NCBI GenBank assembly: GCA_027079365.1 | Contig: JALWVW010000234.1 | Location: 1 to 15,487 of the forward strand | From: Campylobacteraceae bacterium | GTDB lineage: Bacteria > Campylobacterota > Campylobacteria > Campylobacterales > Sulfurovaceae | DNA: 15,487 nt | Direction of reading: 5' to 3' | Shown: one piece after another, positions 5,815-13,235 of the stretch | Layout: every line of letters begins with the position of its first letter | Numbering within the stretch: the first letter of the stretch is position 1 | Program-made: the position numbers and the translations under genes | Notes under the pieces: generated by a model | Databases searched by the model: none | What the model saw: the letters and a program-made list of their open reading frames with translations, nothing else | What the model was told of the DNA's origin: nothing

Positions 5815-7248
5815 CTATTCTGGTATGGGTTTCTTTGGGGTGTTCTTTTGCTTGATCTTTTCGCGGTTGCTTCTCTTGAGTCTGCGGAGGCGTATCTGTC
5901 GTTGTATCTCTCGGAATTGCTTGGCATTCTCTTCTGTTAGGGAGACGCTGGAGTGCTCTATATCCTCACCGTATTCGATATCCAGCATCCCGGACTTGCT
6001 CATGGATATCTTTTGGGAAGGAAATACGGATCGGTGACCCAGTACCAGGAAACTGATGGCAATAGAGACGGCTGCATAGTGTGCCACATCCATACCGAAA
6101 AGCTCCATTGCCATAATGATCGCTGCGATGGGGGCATTAGTCGCACCGGCAAGGACAGAGACAAATCCAAGAGCAGCAAAGAGTGCCAGCTGATGCTCAC
6201 CGCCGAAAAGCCCACCAAAGAAATGCCCACTAGTCGCACCGATATAAAAGATAGGTGTCACGATCCCTCCGCTTCCTCCTGAGCCCAGGGTCACGGCAGT
6301 ATAGAAGATCTTGACGATAGAGGTGTACCAGGGAATATCTGTCGAAACTCTACCTTCAAACTGAAGCGCACCAGAGATCGTGTCCAGACCCAAACCAAAA
6401 AAGGTATCTCCCACAACAAAAGAGAGAAGTACCAGAAGCAAGCCTGCTGCAAAAGCTTTTTTGTAGGGGTTCATGGGGATCTTTTCTACGATCCTCTCTG
6501 CTTGTTTCAGGGTAGTGACGATCAGGTAGGCAATCAGACCAAAAAAGATACCACCAACGATAACCTTGGCGATCAGTACTACATCGATAAAGAAATGTTG
6601 AAAATAACTGATCTCGTAGTAGGTGTAGGTCGCACCCAGATACTGGGCTGTAAAAAATGCGCTAAAGCCTGCCACGATAGAAGGCAGCAACAAGTCGTAC
6701 ATCAAGGTACCGACGACCAGTACCTCTATCCCAAAGATCGCTCCGGCCACAGGGGTACCAAAGACAGTGGCAAAACCGGCACTGATCCCACAGACCACCA
6801 GCTTTTTGCGATCCCGTTTGGAAAAATGTAGTAGGTCTGAAACGACCGAGGCAGTACCAGCACCAATCTGTGCACCAGGCCCCTCCTTACCGGCGGATCC
6901 ACCGGAAAAGAGTGTGACAATAGTGGCAAGAAGCTTGACTGGTATCACCACAATATCAATCTTTCCACTTTTTTTGTGTACTGCTTCAATCACCTTCTCA
7001 GTACCGTGTCCTTTGGCATCAGGAGCAAAAGTGCGTGTCAGCCAAACACTAAGCATCAAGCCAAAAGGCAGCAGATAATAATAGTGAAAAGGGAGATCGC
7101 TTTGATGTGATTCAGTAAGGTGTAGCAGGTTGAGAAAAAGGGTCACAGTCGCACCAATGAGTATTCCTACAACACCAGACAAAAAAGTCCACTTGGTGAC
7201 ACTGGCGATAATAGAGGATTGCTCTAAAAGACTCTTGGAAGGACTCAT
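5815..7248 (-). CDS. ClC-family chloride channel or H+/Cl- antiporter
   Basis: This 477-residue integral membrane protein carries the three ClC selectivity signatures. KGHGTE at 79-84 stands in for GSGIP. GGSAGKEGPG at 116-125 has the gating Glu E122. GSGGSGGIVTP at 322-332 stands in for GIFAP. By eye, the serine that coordinates chloride is His81. The E. coli 'proton glutamate' position (E203) is Val in FGIEVLVV. The final aromatic position reads GHRSVFP, with Phe for Tyr. A soluble, basic C-terminal tail of about 70 residues has no CBS domains. The upstream ribosome binding site is weak. The promoter at 7277-7285 diverges from argD. It probably moves chloride or another anion for pH or osmotic balance; channel versus exchanger is unresolved. 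Confidence 0.92.
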   Translation of the reverse strand: MSPSKSLLEQSSIIASVTKWTFLSGVVGILIGATVTLFLNLLHLTESHQSDLPFHYYYLLPFGLMLSVWLTRTFAPDAKGHGTEKVIEAVHKKSGKIDIVVIPVKLLATIVTLFSGGSAGKEGPGAQIGAGTASVVSDLLHFSKRDRKKLVVCGISAGFATVFGTPVAGAIFGIEVLVVGTLMYDLLLPSIVAGFSAFFTAQYLGATYTYYEISYFQHFFIDVVLIAKVIVGGIFFGLIAYLIVTTLKQAERIVEKIPMNPYKKAFAAGLLLVLLSFVVGDTFFGLGLDTISGALQFEGRVSTDIPWYTSIVKIFYTAVTLGSGGSGGIVTPIFYIGATSGHFFGGLFGGEHQLALFAALGFVSVLAGATNAPIAAIIMAMELFGMDVAHYAAVSIAISFLVLGHRSVFPSQKISMSKSGMLDIEYGEDIEHSSVSLTEENAKQFREIQRQIRLRRLKRSNREKIKQKNTPKKPIPE

Positions 7249-7261
7249 GATGTATCTTTAC

Positions 7262-7275
7262 AATCAAATTTGATT
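7262..7275. promoter_or_regulatory. 14-bp perfect palindrome at the ClC transcription start
   Basis: AATCAAATTTGATT is its own reverse complement. It begins one base past the ClC -10 box, so it covers the expected transcription start, a typical repressor position. It lies in the divergent ClC/argD gap. Confidence 0.4.
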
Positions 7276-7276
7276 T

Positions 7277-7285
7277 ATTATAGCA
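7277..7285 (-). promoter_or_regulatory. Extended -10 promoter of the ClC gene
   Basis: The minus strand reads TG-C-TATAAT, a perfect extended -10, 29 bases before the ClC ATG. Confidence 0.6.
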
Positions 7286-7357
7286 CTCTGAAGATGATAG
7301 GGATATGAATTTTTGGCTCTTTTGTGGTCTATTTCTGTTTCTATAGTCAAGTTTGGG

Positions 7358-7363
7358 TATAAT
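7358..7363 (+). promoter_or_regulatory. -10 box of the argD operon
   Basis: TATAAT lies 59 bases before the argD ATG, giving an untranslated leader of about 50 bases that contains the hairpin at 7375-7403. There is no strong -35. Confidence 0.5.
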
Positions 7364-7374
7364 CGCTCTAATTT

Positions 7375-7403
7375 AGAACTTTTAGGGGGTGCCCTTAAGT
7401 TCT
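7375..7403 (+). promoter_or_regulatory. Hairpin in the argD leader
   Basis: AGAACTT and AAGTTCT pair perfectly, with an inner AGGG/CCCT stem and a GGTG-type loop. The ribosome binding site AAGGA at 7410-7414 follows seven bases later. It has no U-tract, so translation or mRNA-stability control is likelier than termination. Confidence 0.45.
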
Positions 7404-7422
7404 TATCCTAAGGAAAAATAAG

Positions 7423-8607
7423 ATGACAACAGCAGCATTGGATCAGAAATTTGTGCTTTCCTCTTACGGCCGCAACAGCACCAGTTTTATAGAAGGGAAG
7501 GGTGCCAAACTGTATGATGAGCATGGCAAGGAGTATATTGATTTTGCTTCTGGTATCGGAGTGAGCAGTGTAGGTCATGGCAACCCATTATTGACTGAAG
7601 CGATCTGTACGCAGGCAAAAGCACTGATCCATACTTCCAATCTGCAGGTCATCGCACCACAGGCGGAGCTGGCAGAGCGGATCGTGACATTGAGTGGTTA
7701 TGACATGCGTTGTTTCTTTGGTAACTCCGGTGCAGAGGCCAATGAGGCTGCGATCAAAATCGTACGCAAATATGGTGAAACTCACTTTGAGAAAAAACGC
7801 TACAAAGTGATCACATTAGAACACTCTTTTCACGGCAGGACGATCACCACAGTCAAAGCTACAGGCCAAGACAGCTTTCATAGCCCACACTTCTCACCCT
7901 ATCCTGACGGTTTTTCCTATGTGAACGAGATCGATGCCGTCTATGATCAGATTGATGAGGAGACCGTAGCTGTGCTGATCGAACTAGTGCAGGGTGAGGG
8001 TGGTGTGCAGCCTTTTGACAAAGTGGAGATACAGCAGCTTGCCCGTACACTCAAAGAGAGAGGTGTTTTGCTGATCGTAGATGAGGTACAAACGGGGATC
8101 TATCGTACCGGTGCCTTTTTGGCATCTCAACTCTACGAGATAGAACCGGATGTGATCACACTGGCAAAAGGGCTTGCTGGAGGTGTACCGATTGGTGTGG
8201 CGATGACTTCACTTAAGGATATCTTTGAGCCGGGCGATCATGGCAGTACTTTTGGTGGTAATTTCCTGAGTACCAGGGCAGGACTGGCGGTCTTGGAGAT
8301 ACTGGAGCGGGAGCAGGAGAGGGGTGTGTTGGCGGAGCGTATCACAGAGTTCAATGCACACTTGACAGGGCTGGAAAAAAGCTATCCTGCGCTCTTTGGT
8401 GCGCATGTAGGGCTTGGGTTGATGCTGGGGCTTCGTGCGACCAGCAGCGAAGTACAGCAAAAGGTGCTTGCAACAGCCTTTGAGGCGGGCGTAATCGTGC
8501 TCAAGGCAGGGAGAAATACAGTGCGGTTTTTACCGCCATTGACGATTACAAGAGAGGAAATCAATGAAGGGTTCAAGCGTTTTGAAAAAGCTATTGCTGC
8601 TTTGTAG
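7423..8607 (+). CDS. argD: Acetylornithine aminotransferase
   Basis: This PLP-dependent class III aminotransferase (394 residues, normal length) converts N-acetylglutamate semialdehyde to N-acetylornithine in arginine synthesis. It may also serve as succinyldiaminopimelate aminotransferase in lysine synthesis. Visible motifs are the glycine-rich FFGNSGAEANEAAIK (98-112) that binds the PLP phosphate, HSFHGRT (134-140), IVDEVQTG with the PLP-ring Asp at 210, the Schiff-base Lys249 in TLAKGLAGG, and GSTFGGN (274-280). The start has AAGGA eight bases upstream. It is the first gene of an overlapping operon with the TolC-like and methyltransferase genes; no other arginine gene is present. Confidence 0.95.
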   Translation: MTTAALDQKFVLSSYGRNSTSFIEGKGAKLYDEHGKEYIDFASGIGVSSVGHGNPLLTEAICTQAKALIHTSNLQVIAPQAELAERIVTLSGYDMRCFFGNSGAEANEAAIKIVRKYGETHFEKKRYKVITLEHSFHGRTITTVKATGQDSFHSPHFSPYPDGFSYVNEIDAVYDQIDEETVAVLIELVQGEGGVQPFDKVEIQQLARTLKERGVLLIVDEVQTGIYRTGAFLASQLYEIEPDVITLAKGLAGGVPIGVAMTSLKDIFEPGDHGSTFGGNFLSTRAGLAVLEILEREQERGVLAERITEFNAHLTGLEKSYPALFGAHVGLGLMLGLRATSSEVQQKVLATAFEAGVIVLKAGRNTVRFLPPLTITREEINEGFKRFEKAIAAL

Positions 8608-9763
8608 TCTCGCAGCAGCGAGTTGTGTGTATGCGGGAAGTGAACTGCAGAACTACCTGACAGAGGAAAAAAACCAGATCTTCGATTATCAAGAGATGAA
8701 AAACCAACTGGAGATGGACAAGCTTCACGACAGCTGGATCTCTCCTATTACTGTCAGCTATCAGGAGAACTGGACGACACAGCCGCTGAGTGGCACACAG
8801 TCTAGCTCAGCCTTTAGTATAGGGATCGATCAGCCTATCTTTAGATCGGGGGGCATCTACTATGCAATCAAGTATTCTGAGGCGCTCAGGGGCGCAAACT
8901 CCCGCGAGATAGCTATGCAAAAGAGGGCACTGGTCGGGCAGGCGATCGATATTCTTTTCAGTATCAGGAAACTGAAGCTGCAACACCAGAAACTCAAACT
9001 ACTGGTAAGAAATGATACGATCGATATCCGACGAAAGCAGGAGAGCTATACTGCGGGGATACTTGACAGCAGCTTCCTGGATCAGGCTATCCTCAAACGA
9101 AACCAGGACGAGTCACAGATGCTTGATATCGAGCTAAATCTGGCAAAACTTCGCAGCAGTTTCAGGCTGCTAAGCAGAAAAAATCCAGACAGACTGAAAG
9201 TGCCCCATCTTAAAATGATCTCCCTGAAACACTATAAGCGAAATCATAGTGAGGTGGCAAAAAAGCAACTCCGAGTACTGGAGAAAAAATATAGCAGTAA
9301 AATGACCTGGGCGAAATATCTTCCTACACTTTCTGTACATGCCAGATATACCAATACCAACCAACACAGGGCAGGGTTGGATGATGACTACAGTACCTAT
9401 GGATTTACCCTCTCTGTGCCGCTCAGCATCAACAGTGGTACAGATATCGAATCCAGCCGTGTCAGCTATATGCAGTCGATGACAGAGCTTCAGGACAGTC
9501 GTAGAGCTGTGGCACTGGAGTATCGTATTGTACGCAAAAGTATCGCTATCCTCAACAAGAAAAGTGCACTGGCGAGGAAAGATGAAAGACTGTATCAAAG
9601 ACTGTACAAGCGTACAAAGGATCTGGTGAAGGCAGGAGAGAAAACCACACAGGATGTGGAAACCATGCATAACTCTCTCAGGATCAAGAAGCTTGATCGT
9701 CGCATTTACGCTGTAGAGAAACAGCAGCAACTTCTCAAGCTCTATACCAAGGTGAGCCGTTGA
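8564..9763 (+). CDS. TolC-like outer-membrane efflux protein
   Basis: Outer-membrane factor of the TolC family, 399 residues, at the short end for the family. A signal peptide is clear: MKGSSVLKKLLLLCSLAAAS with cleavage probable after CVYA. Two repeats of long amphipathic helices follow, each with the family's typical 'YxAGxxDSSFLDQ' or 'AGEKTTQDVE' turn (about 165-175 and 360-370). Between them lie beta-type segments (ITVSYQENW, SAFSIGIDQPIF, LSVHARYTN, YGFTLSVPLSI). The ATG at 8564 lies inside argD in another frame, with a GAGG six bases upstream, so the genes overlap by 44 bases. No periplasmic adaptor or inner-membrane pump is encoded nearby, so its partner is elsewhere or unknown. Its stop overlaps the next gene's TTG. 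Confidence 0.85.
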   Translation: MKGSSVLKKLLLLCSLAAASCVYAGSELQNYLTEEKNQIFDYQEMKNQLEMDKLHDSWISPITVSYQENWTTQPLSGTQSSSAFSIGIDQPIFRSGGIYYAIKYSEALRGANSREIAMQKRALVGQAIDILFSIRKLKLQHQKLKLLVRNDTIDIRRKQESYTAGILDSSFLDQAILKRNQDESQMLDIELNLAKLRSSFRLLSRKNPDRLKVPHLKMISLKHYKRNHSEVAKKQLRVLEKKYSSKMTWAKYLPTLSVHARYTNTNQHRAGLDDDYSTYGFTLSVPLSINSGTDIESSRVSYMQSMTELQDSRRAVALEYRIVRKSIAILNKKSALARKDERLYQRLYKRTKDLVKAGEKTTQDVETMHNSLRIKKLDRRIYAVEKQQQLLKLYTKVSR

Positions 9764-10746
9764 CTTTTTCGGCGTATATGGAGGCATGGCTCTATGGTGA
9801 AGAGGGTTATTATAAACAGTTTAAGGCGATAGGAAAAGGCGGAGATTTTTATACAGCGGTCAGCACTTCTGCTTTTTTTGGTGCCAGTATTGCCAATTAT
9901 TTTTTGCAGCTTCTTGAAAAGGGTACAGCGGACAGGAAAGGGTGGCTGATAGAGATAGGAGCACATCAGGGTTACCTGATCAGCGATATGATACAGTGGC
10001 TCTATAGTTGTGATCCTACATTGATCGAGACGTTGCAGTTTGGTATCGTGGAGCGCCAGCCAGAAGTGCAGGAGGCGCAAAAGGCTTATCTCTATCAGCG
10101 CTTCGGAGATGCGGTAAAGGTACACTTTTTCAGTGATATTGCTGAAGTAGAGGCAGCGTATGCCTTTGTCGTCGCCAATGAGATACTGGACGCTTTTCCT
10201 TGTGAGCTCTACAAGGATGAGAAGATTGCAGTGGTAGAGGCACATCGTATCACATGGCAGGAGGCACCGCAGGAGATCATCACCTTTGCACAGAAGCATC
10301 GGCTCAGAACCGGAGAGATCGCTGTGGGTTATGGGGTATTTGCCAAAGCGATGGCAGTAGGGATAGAAAAGCTGGACTTTGTGACTTTTGATTATGGAGA
10401 GAAGTATGTTCGCAATGACTTCTCTATCCGTATTTACCGGGAGCATGAGACGCTGCCTCTGTTTGATGAGGCATTGGCACTCTCAGAGGTACATCAGAAG
10501 GCAGATATTACTTACGATGTCAACTTTTCTCAAGTTATGGCGTCGTTTGAAGATGCAGGATTTGAGACTGTGGACTATGAGACGCAGGCGAGGGCGCTGG
10601 TACGATTTGGACTGATCGATATTCTGGAACAGTATGCCAAAACCACCACAGAGATCAATTATCTCAGGGAAGCAGATCGGATTAAAACACTCATCTCCCC
10701 TACGGTCATGGGGGATCGCTTCAAGATGGTACATTTTAGGAAGTAG
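9760..10746 (+). CDS. MidA/NDUFAF7-type SAM-dependent methyltransferase (DUF185)
   Basis: A 328-residue Rossmann-type methyltransferase of the family of human NDUFAF7 (MidA), which methylates an arginine on a complex I subunit. Bacterial members are mostly uncharacterised, and a role in NADH dehydrogenase assembly is only inference. Diagnostic blocks are GKGGDFYTAVS (26-36), the SAM-binding LIEIGAHQG (63-71), VANEILDAFPCELY (138-151) and FDYGEKY (210-216). The start is TTG at 9760. It is supported by an AGGTGA five to six bases upstream, a four-base overlap (TTGA) with the TolC-like stop, and the N-terminus FSAYMEAWLYGEEGYY that is usual for the family. It is the last gene of the argD operon. 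Confidence 0.9.
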   Translation: MTFSAYMEAWLYGEEGYYKQFKAIGKGGDFYTAVSTSAFFGASIANYFLQLLEKGTADRKGWLIEIGAHQGYLISDMIQWLYSCDPTLIETLQFGIVERQPEVQEAQKAYLYQRFGDAVKVHFFSDIAEVEAAYAFVVANEILDAFPCELYKDEKIAVVEAHRITWQEAPQEIITFAQKHRLRTGEIAVGYGVFAKAMAVGIEKLDFVTFDYGEKYVRNDFSIRIYREHETLPLFDEALALSEVHQKADITYDVNFSQVMASFEDAGFETVDYETQARALVRFGLIDILEQYAKTTTEINYLREADRIKTLISPTVMGDRFKMVHFRK

Positions 10747-10767
10747 CTATATACCATACCGAGACTA

Positions 10768-11217
10768 TTAGCCTTTTTTGAGTTTTTTGAGGATCGCACA
10801 GCGCTTGATTGCACCACTTTCACCCCCAAAGCGTTTACTATAGCGTTTGAATTTGATGACACCTATCATAGAGATACATTCTTGTTTGTTCATTGTAGAG
10901 GCCAATGTTGTGCTGGGAGTCTGGGGCGTGGCCGTAGGTTTGCCTGCTGCAATTTCTGTGGGCTTGTCCGATTTTTGAATTGTTCCTTGAGGACCGAGAA
11001 GCTCAGGATCCTTCTCTTTGGAGCCTACACTGTAAGGCTCTGGCTTGAGCTTGTATTTATGTTCGGTGCGTGTGGTGTCATACAGTGTTCCTGTAGCTTC
11101 GGGCTCTGTTTCATTTTGATCGGCAATAGGTTCCGACTCCATCGGAATGTGCCTGAAGCGGCGTACGCAGCCACTCATTAACAGTACGATCAACAACCCG
11201 TATCCAATATATCTCAT
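10768..11217 (-). CDS. Predicted lipoprotein, function unknown
   Basis: A 149-residue protein with a lipoprotein signal: hydrophobic segment GYGLLIVLL and lipobox LMSG-C17. The middle (about 25-105) is low-complexity and rich in Pro, Thr, Glu and Lys, so probably a flexible linker. The last 40 residues are compact and basic (ECISMIGVIKFKRYSKRFGG then ESGAIKRCAILKKLKK). They contain two Cys and look like the conserved part; I recall similar tails in small Campylobacterota proteins but cannot name the family. An AAGGA lies upstream of the ATG. It converges on the argD operon, with about 20 bases between the stops. It probably sits at the inner or outer membrane facing the periplasm. Confidence 0.75.
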   Translation of the reverse strand: MRYIGYGLLIVLLMSGCVRRFRHIPMESEPIADQNETEPEATGTLYDTTRTEHKYKLKPEPYSVGSKEKDPELLGPQGTIQKSDKPTEIAAGKPTATPQTPSTTLASTMNKQECISMIGVIKFKRYSKRFGGESGAIKRCAILKKLKKG

Positions 11218-11271
11218 GCTTTCTTCCTTTGTCTCATTCTTGTCAGTATTTTACTTTATATTACTTAAGGG

Positions 11272-11297
11272 TACCTCTAAAATAAGCTCCAGAGGTA
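11272..11297. repeat. Inverted repeat between acpS and the lipoprotein gene
   Basis: TACCTCT and AGAGGTA are perfect 7-bp arms around a 12-base loop. They sit just past the acpS stop and about 55 bases before the lipoprotein start. There is no U-tract after it. It could be an operator or an mRNA 3'-end stabiliser. Confidence 0.35.
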
Positions 11298-11300
11298 TGC

Positions 11301-11654
11301 TTATCCTAATTCTATGATAACAGTAGCAATAGCAAATCCGCCATCGTGGCTGATAGAGAGTGAGCTTTCTCGGATTCGGTGCAAGGTTGTGGCTTGCGTA
11401 CTGAGTGTGAAGTAGGGTGCTCCTCTAGGATCTTTGAAAAGCTGGATATCATGAAAACCAAGCCTGGATCCGATCCCACATCCCAAGGCTTTGGAGATCG
11501 CCTCTTTGGCTGCCCAAAACCCTGCAAGTGATTCTACTTTTTCAGCAAGTATGATCTCTCTACTGCTAAGGAATCTTTTTTTAAAGCTATCTCCGTGCCG
11601 ATCTAATATCTGTGCTATACGCGAAATCTGTATAATATCTGTTCCAATTTTCAT
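11301..11654 (-). CDS. acpS: Holo-[acyl-carrier-protein] synthase
   Basis: AcpS transfers 4'-phosphopantetheine from coenzyme A to the serine of acyl carrier protein, which is needed for fatty acid synthesis. The 117-residue protein starts MKIGTDIIQI, with the metal-binding Asp of GTDI. It has the hallmark FWAAKEAISKALG block (catalytic Glu and Lys) and the C-terminal SISHDGGFAIATVI. I start at ATG 11654-11652, since family members begin right before GTDI; a GTG 12 codons upstream has no ribosome binding site. The ATG also lacks one and sits six bases after a good extended -10, so the transcript is probably leaderless. It is downstream of radA on the same strand. Confidence 0.93.
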   Translation of the reverse strand: MKIGTDIIQISRIAQILDRHGDSFKKRFLSSREIILAEKVESLAGFWAAKEAISKALGCGIGSRLGFHDIQLFKDPRGAPYFTLSTQATTLHRIRESSLSISHDGGFAIATVIIELG

Positions 11655-11660
11655 AGAGAA

Positions 11661-11690
11661 AGTGTAGCAGAAAATACTAAAGGGTGTCAC
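11661..11690 (-). promoter_or_regulatory. acpS promoter, leaderless candidate
   Basis: The minus strand reads GTGACA (11690-11685), an 18-base spacer ending in TG-C, then TACACT (11666-11661). The ATG follows after six bases (TTCTCT). The -35 matches five of six consensus bases. Confidence 0.55.
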
Positions 11691-11728
11691 TAACTATGGT
11701 GACTATTCTGGATATCTAGTACCCTAAA

Positions 11729-13084
11729 CTACACAAATATCCACTCTACCACCTTGGAAACTTCATCGGCTATAAAGCACTTGATCGCACTTTTTTCGAT
11801 GGGCTTTGCAGGTACGATGGCTTTCTTGAAACCCTGTGTCTCTATCTCTTTGAGGCGCTGTGCGAGTCCGGAGACTTCTCTGATCTCTCCTGTGAGACTG
11901 ACTTCTCCCAGAAATAGGGTCTCTGAGCTCAATGCCCGATCCCGGTAGCTACTGAGAATAGCCGCGATGATTGCTAGGTCTGCGGAGGGCTCATTGATCT
12001 TTATCCCACCGGAAATATTGATATAGACATCATGGGTGCCCAGAGGAAGGTCGAGCTTTTTCTCCAGAAGTGCCAGCAGCATATTGAGGCGGTTGTTGTC
12101 AAATCCTGTGGAGCTGCGTTTGGCGTGGCCGTAGGATTCGGAGACCAGTGCCTGCACCTCGATAATAATGGGTCTGCTCCCCTCCATGATAACCGTGAGT
12201 GCAGAGCCTGACTGAAGCTTCTCCTTGTCGAAGAACCTGCCCGCCATACTTTTGGCATCATTGAGCCCACGACTGTTCATCTCAAAGATACCTACTTCAT
12301 TGGTAGAGCCAAAGCGGTTTTTGAACCCGCGCAGCAGCCTCAACTCTGAGTTGGTATCCCCTTCAAAATAGAGTACAGTGTCGACCATATGCTCCAGCAC
12401 CCTAGGTCCTGCGATAGAACCGTCTTTGGTGATATGCCCGATGATAAAGATGGGGATATGGAGGCTCTTGGCGATCCGCATGAGTTCGAAAGTGATCGTA
12501 CGCACCTGGGTGACTGATCCTGGAGCTGAAGGGGTTTCCTCAGAGTAGAGTGTCTGAATGGAATCAATGACGATAAAGTTATAACTTTTGCTGCTGATTT
12601 CAGAGATCACTGTGCTGAGGTTGATCTCAGAGAGGAGATAGAGTTTTTCATGGTTGGCGTCTAGTCTGTTGGCGCGGAGTTTGATCTGCCCGGCAGACTC
12701 TTCTCCAGAGACATAGAGCACCGTCCTCTCTTGAGTGGCAAGATTACCTGCTATTTTGAGAAGCAGTGTGGATTTGCCAATTCCGGGGCTGCCTCCAATT
12801 AGTGTCAGGGAGCCAGGCACAATACCTCCGCCAAGTACCAGGTCGAGCTCTTTGCTTCCTGAAGAGAAACGGATGATGTTGTCCTCACTGATGTCAGTAA
12901 TGGGCTTCGCTTTACTTGTGGCGGTCTGTGATGTGATACTGCTGCTCTCTTTGAGAAATTGAATCTGCTGGGCACTCAGTTCTACAAGGCTTTCCCATTC
13001 ATTGCACGAGGGGCACTTTCCCATCCACCTGGGTGTCTGAAAGCCACAGGCTTGACACTCAAAAAGGGTTTTTTTCTTTGCCAT
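11729..13084 (-). CDS. radA: DNA repair protein RadA (Sms)
   Basis: RadA is a RecA-like ATPase/helicase that processes recombination intermediates and drives branch migration. The 451-residue length is typical. The N-terminal C4 zinc finger has C10-x2-C13 and C24-x2-C27. Walker A is GGSPGIGKST (97-106), Walker B is FIVIDS with D164, and the RadA-specific KNRFG lies at 245-249. The C-terminal Lon-protease-like domain has INISGGIKINEPSADLAI, without protease activity in this family. GGAAGGA-type ribosome binding sequence precedes the ATG. It is divergent from plsC and has acpS downstream after about 75 bases. Confidence 0.96.
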   Translation of the reverse strand: MAKKKTLFECQACGFQTPRWMGKCPSCNEWESLVELSAQQIQFLKESSSITSQTATSKAKPITDISEDNIIRFSSGSKELDLVLGGGIVPGSLTLIGGSPGIGKSTLLLKIAGNLATQERTVLYVSGEESAGQIKLRANRLDANHEKLYLLSEINLSTVISEISSKSYNFIVIDSIQTLYSEETPSAPGSVTQVRTITFELMRIAKSLHIPIFIIGHITKDGSIAGPRVLEHMVDTVLYFEGDTNSELRLLRGFKNRFGSTNEVGIFEMNSRGLNDAKSMAGRFFDKEKLQSGSALTVIMEGSRPIIIEVQALVSESYGHAKRSSTGFDNNRLNMLLALLEKKLDLPLGTHDVYINISGGIKINEPSADLAIIAAILSSYRDRALSSETLFLGEVSLTGEIREVSGLAQRLKEIETQGFKKAIVPAKPIEKSAIKCFIADEVSKVVEWIFV

Positions 13085-13115
13085 GATGATCCTTCCTGTT
13101 CTTGTAAGGCATTGT

Positions 13116-13161
13116 ATTGTTTTTTTAGAAACAATGGTAAGAAAATGTCATATTGTCATAT
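13116..13161. promoter_or_regulatory. radA leader hairpin and tandem 8-base repeat
   Basis: In the radA/plsC divergent gap, ATTGTTT (13116-13122) and AAACAAT (13129-13135) form a perfect 7-bp hairpin in the radA leader. Just upstream of it for radA, TGTCATAT occurs twice in tandem (13146-13153 and 13154-13161). These may be leader structure and operator sites; no factor is recognised. Confidence 0.35.
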
Positions 13162-13204
13162 TATTTTCTTGTCGGGACTCATAATGTTGTCATCCATTTA
13201 TGGC

Positions 13205-13210
13205 TATAAT
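13205..13210 (+). promoter_or_regulatory. -10 box of plsC
   Basis: TATAAT lies 25 bases before the plsC ATG, with GAGGAG as ribosome binding site between. A TTGTCA at 13187-13192 lies 12 bases before it, short for a -35. Confidence 0.5.
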
Positions 13211-13235
13211 GATGTCGAAATAACGAGGAGCATAT

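Noticed and set aside
5796..5816. Imperfect hairpin at the end of the ClC gene as a terminator
   Set aside because: The stem (AGTGG-AG / CT-CCCACT) has a bulge, overlaps the stop codon and is not followed by a T-run on the minus strand.
9170..10446. Long minus-strand frames (205 and 234 codons) antisense to the TolC-like and MidA genes
   Set aside because: They are Cys/His/Leu-rich shadows with no family motifs, opposite two well-supported genes.
11686..11703. GTCAC/GTGAC inverted repeat between radA and acpS
   Set aside because: The arms are only five bases with an eight-base loop, and one arm is part of the acpS -35 element. It is expected by chance.
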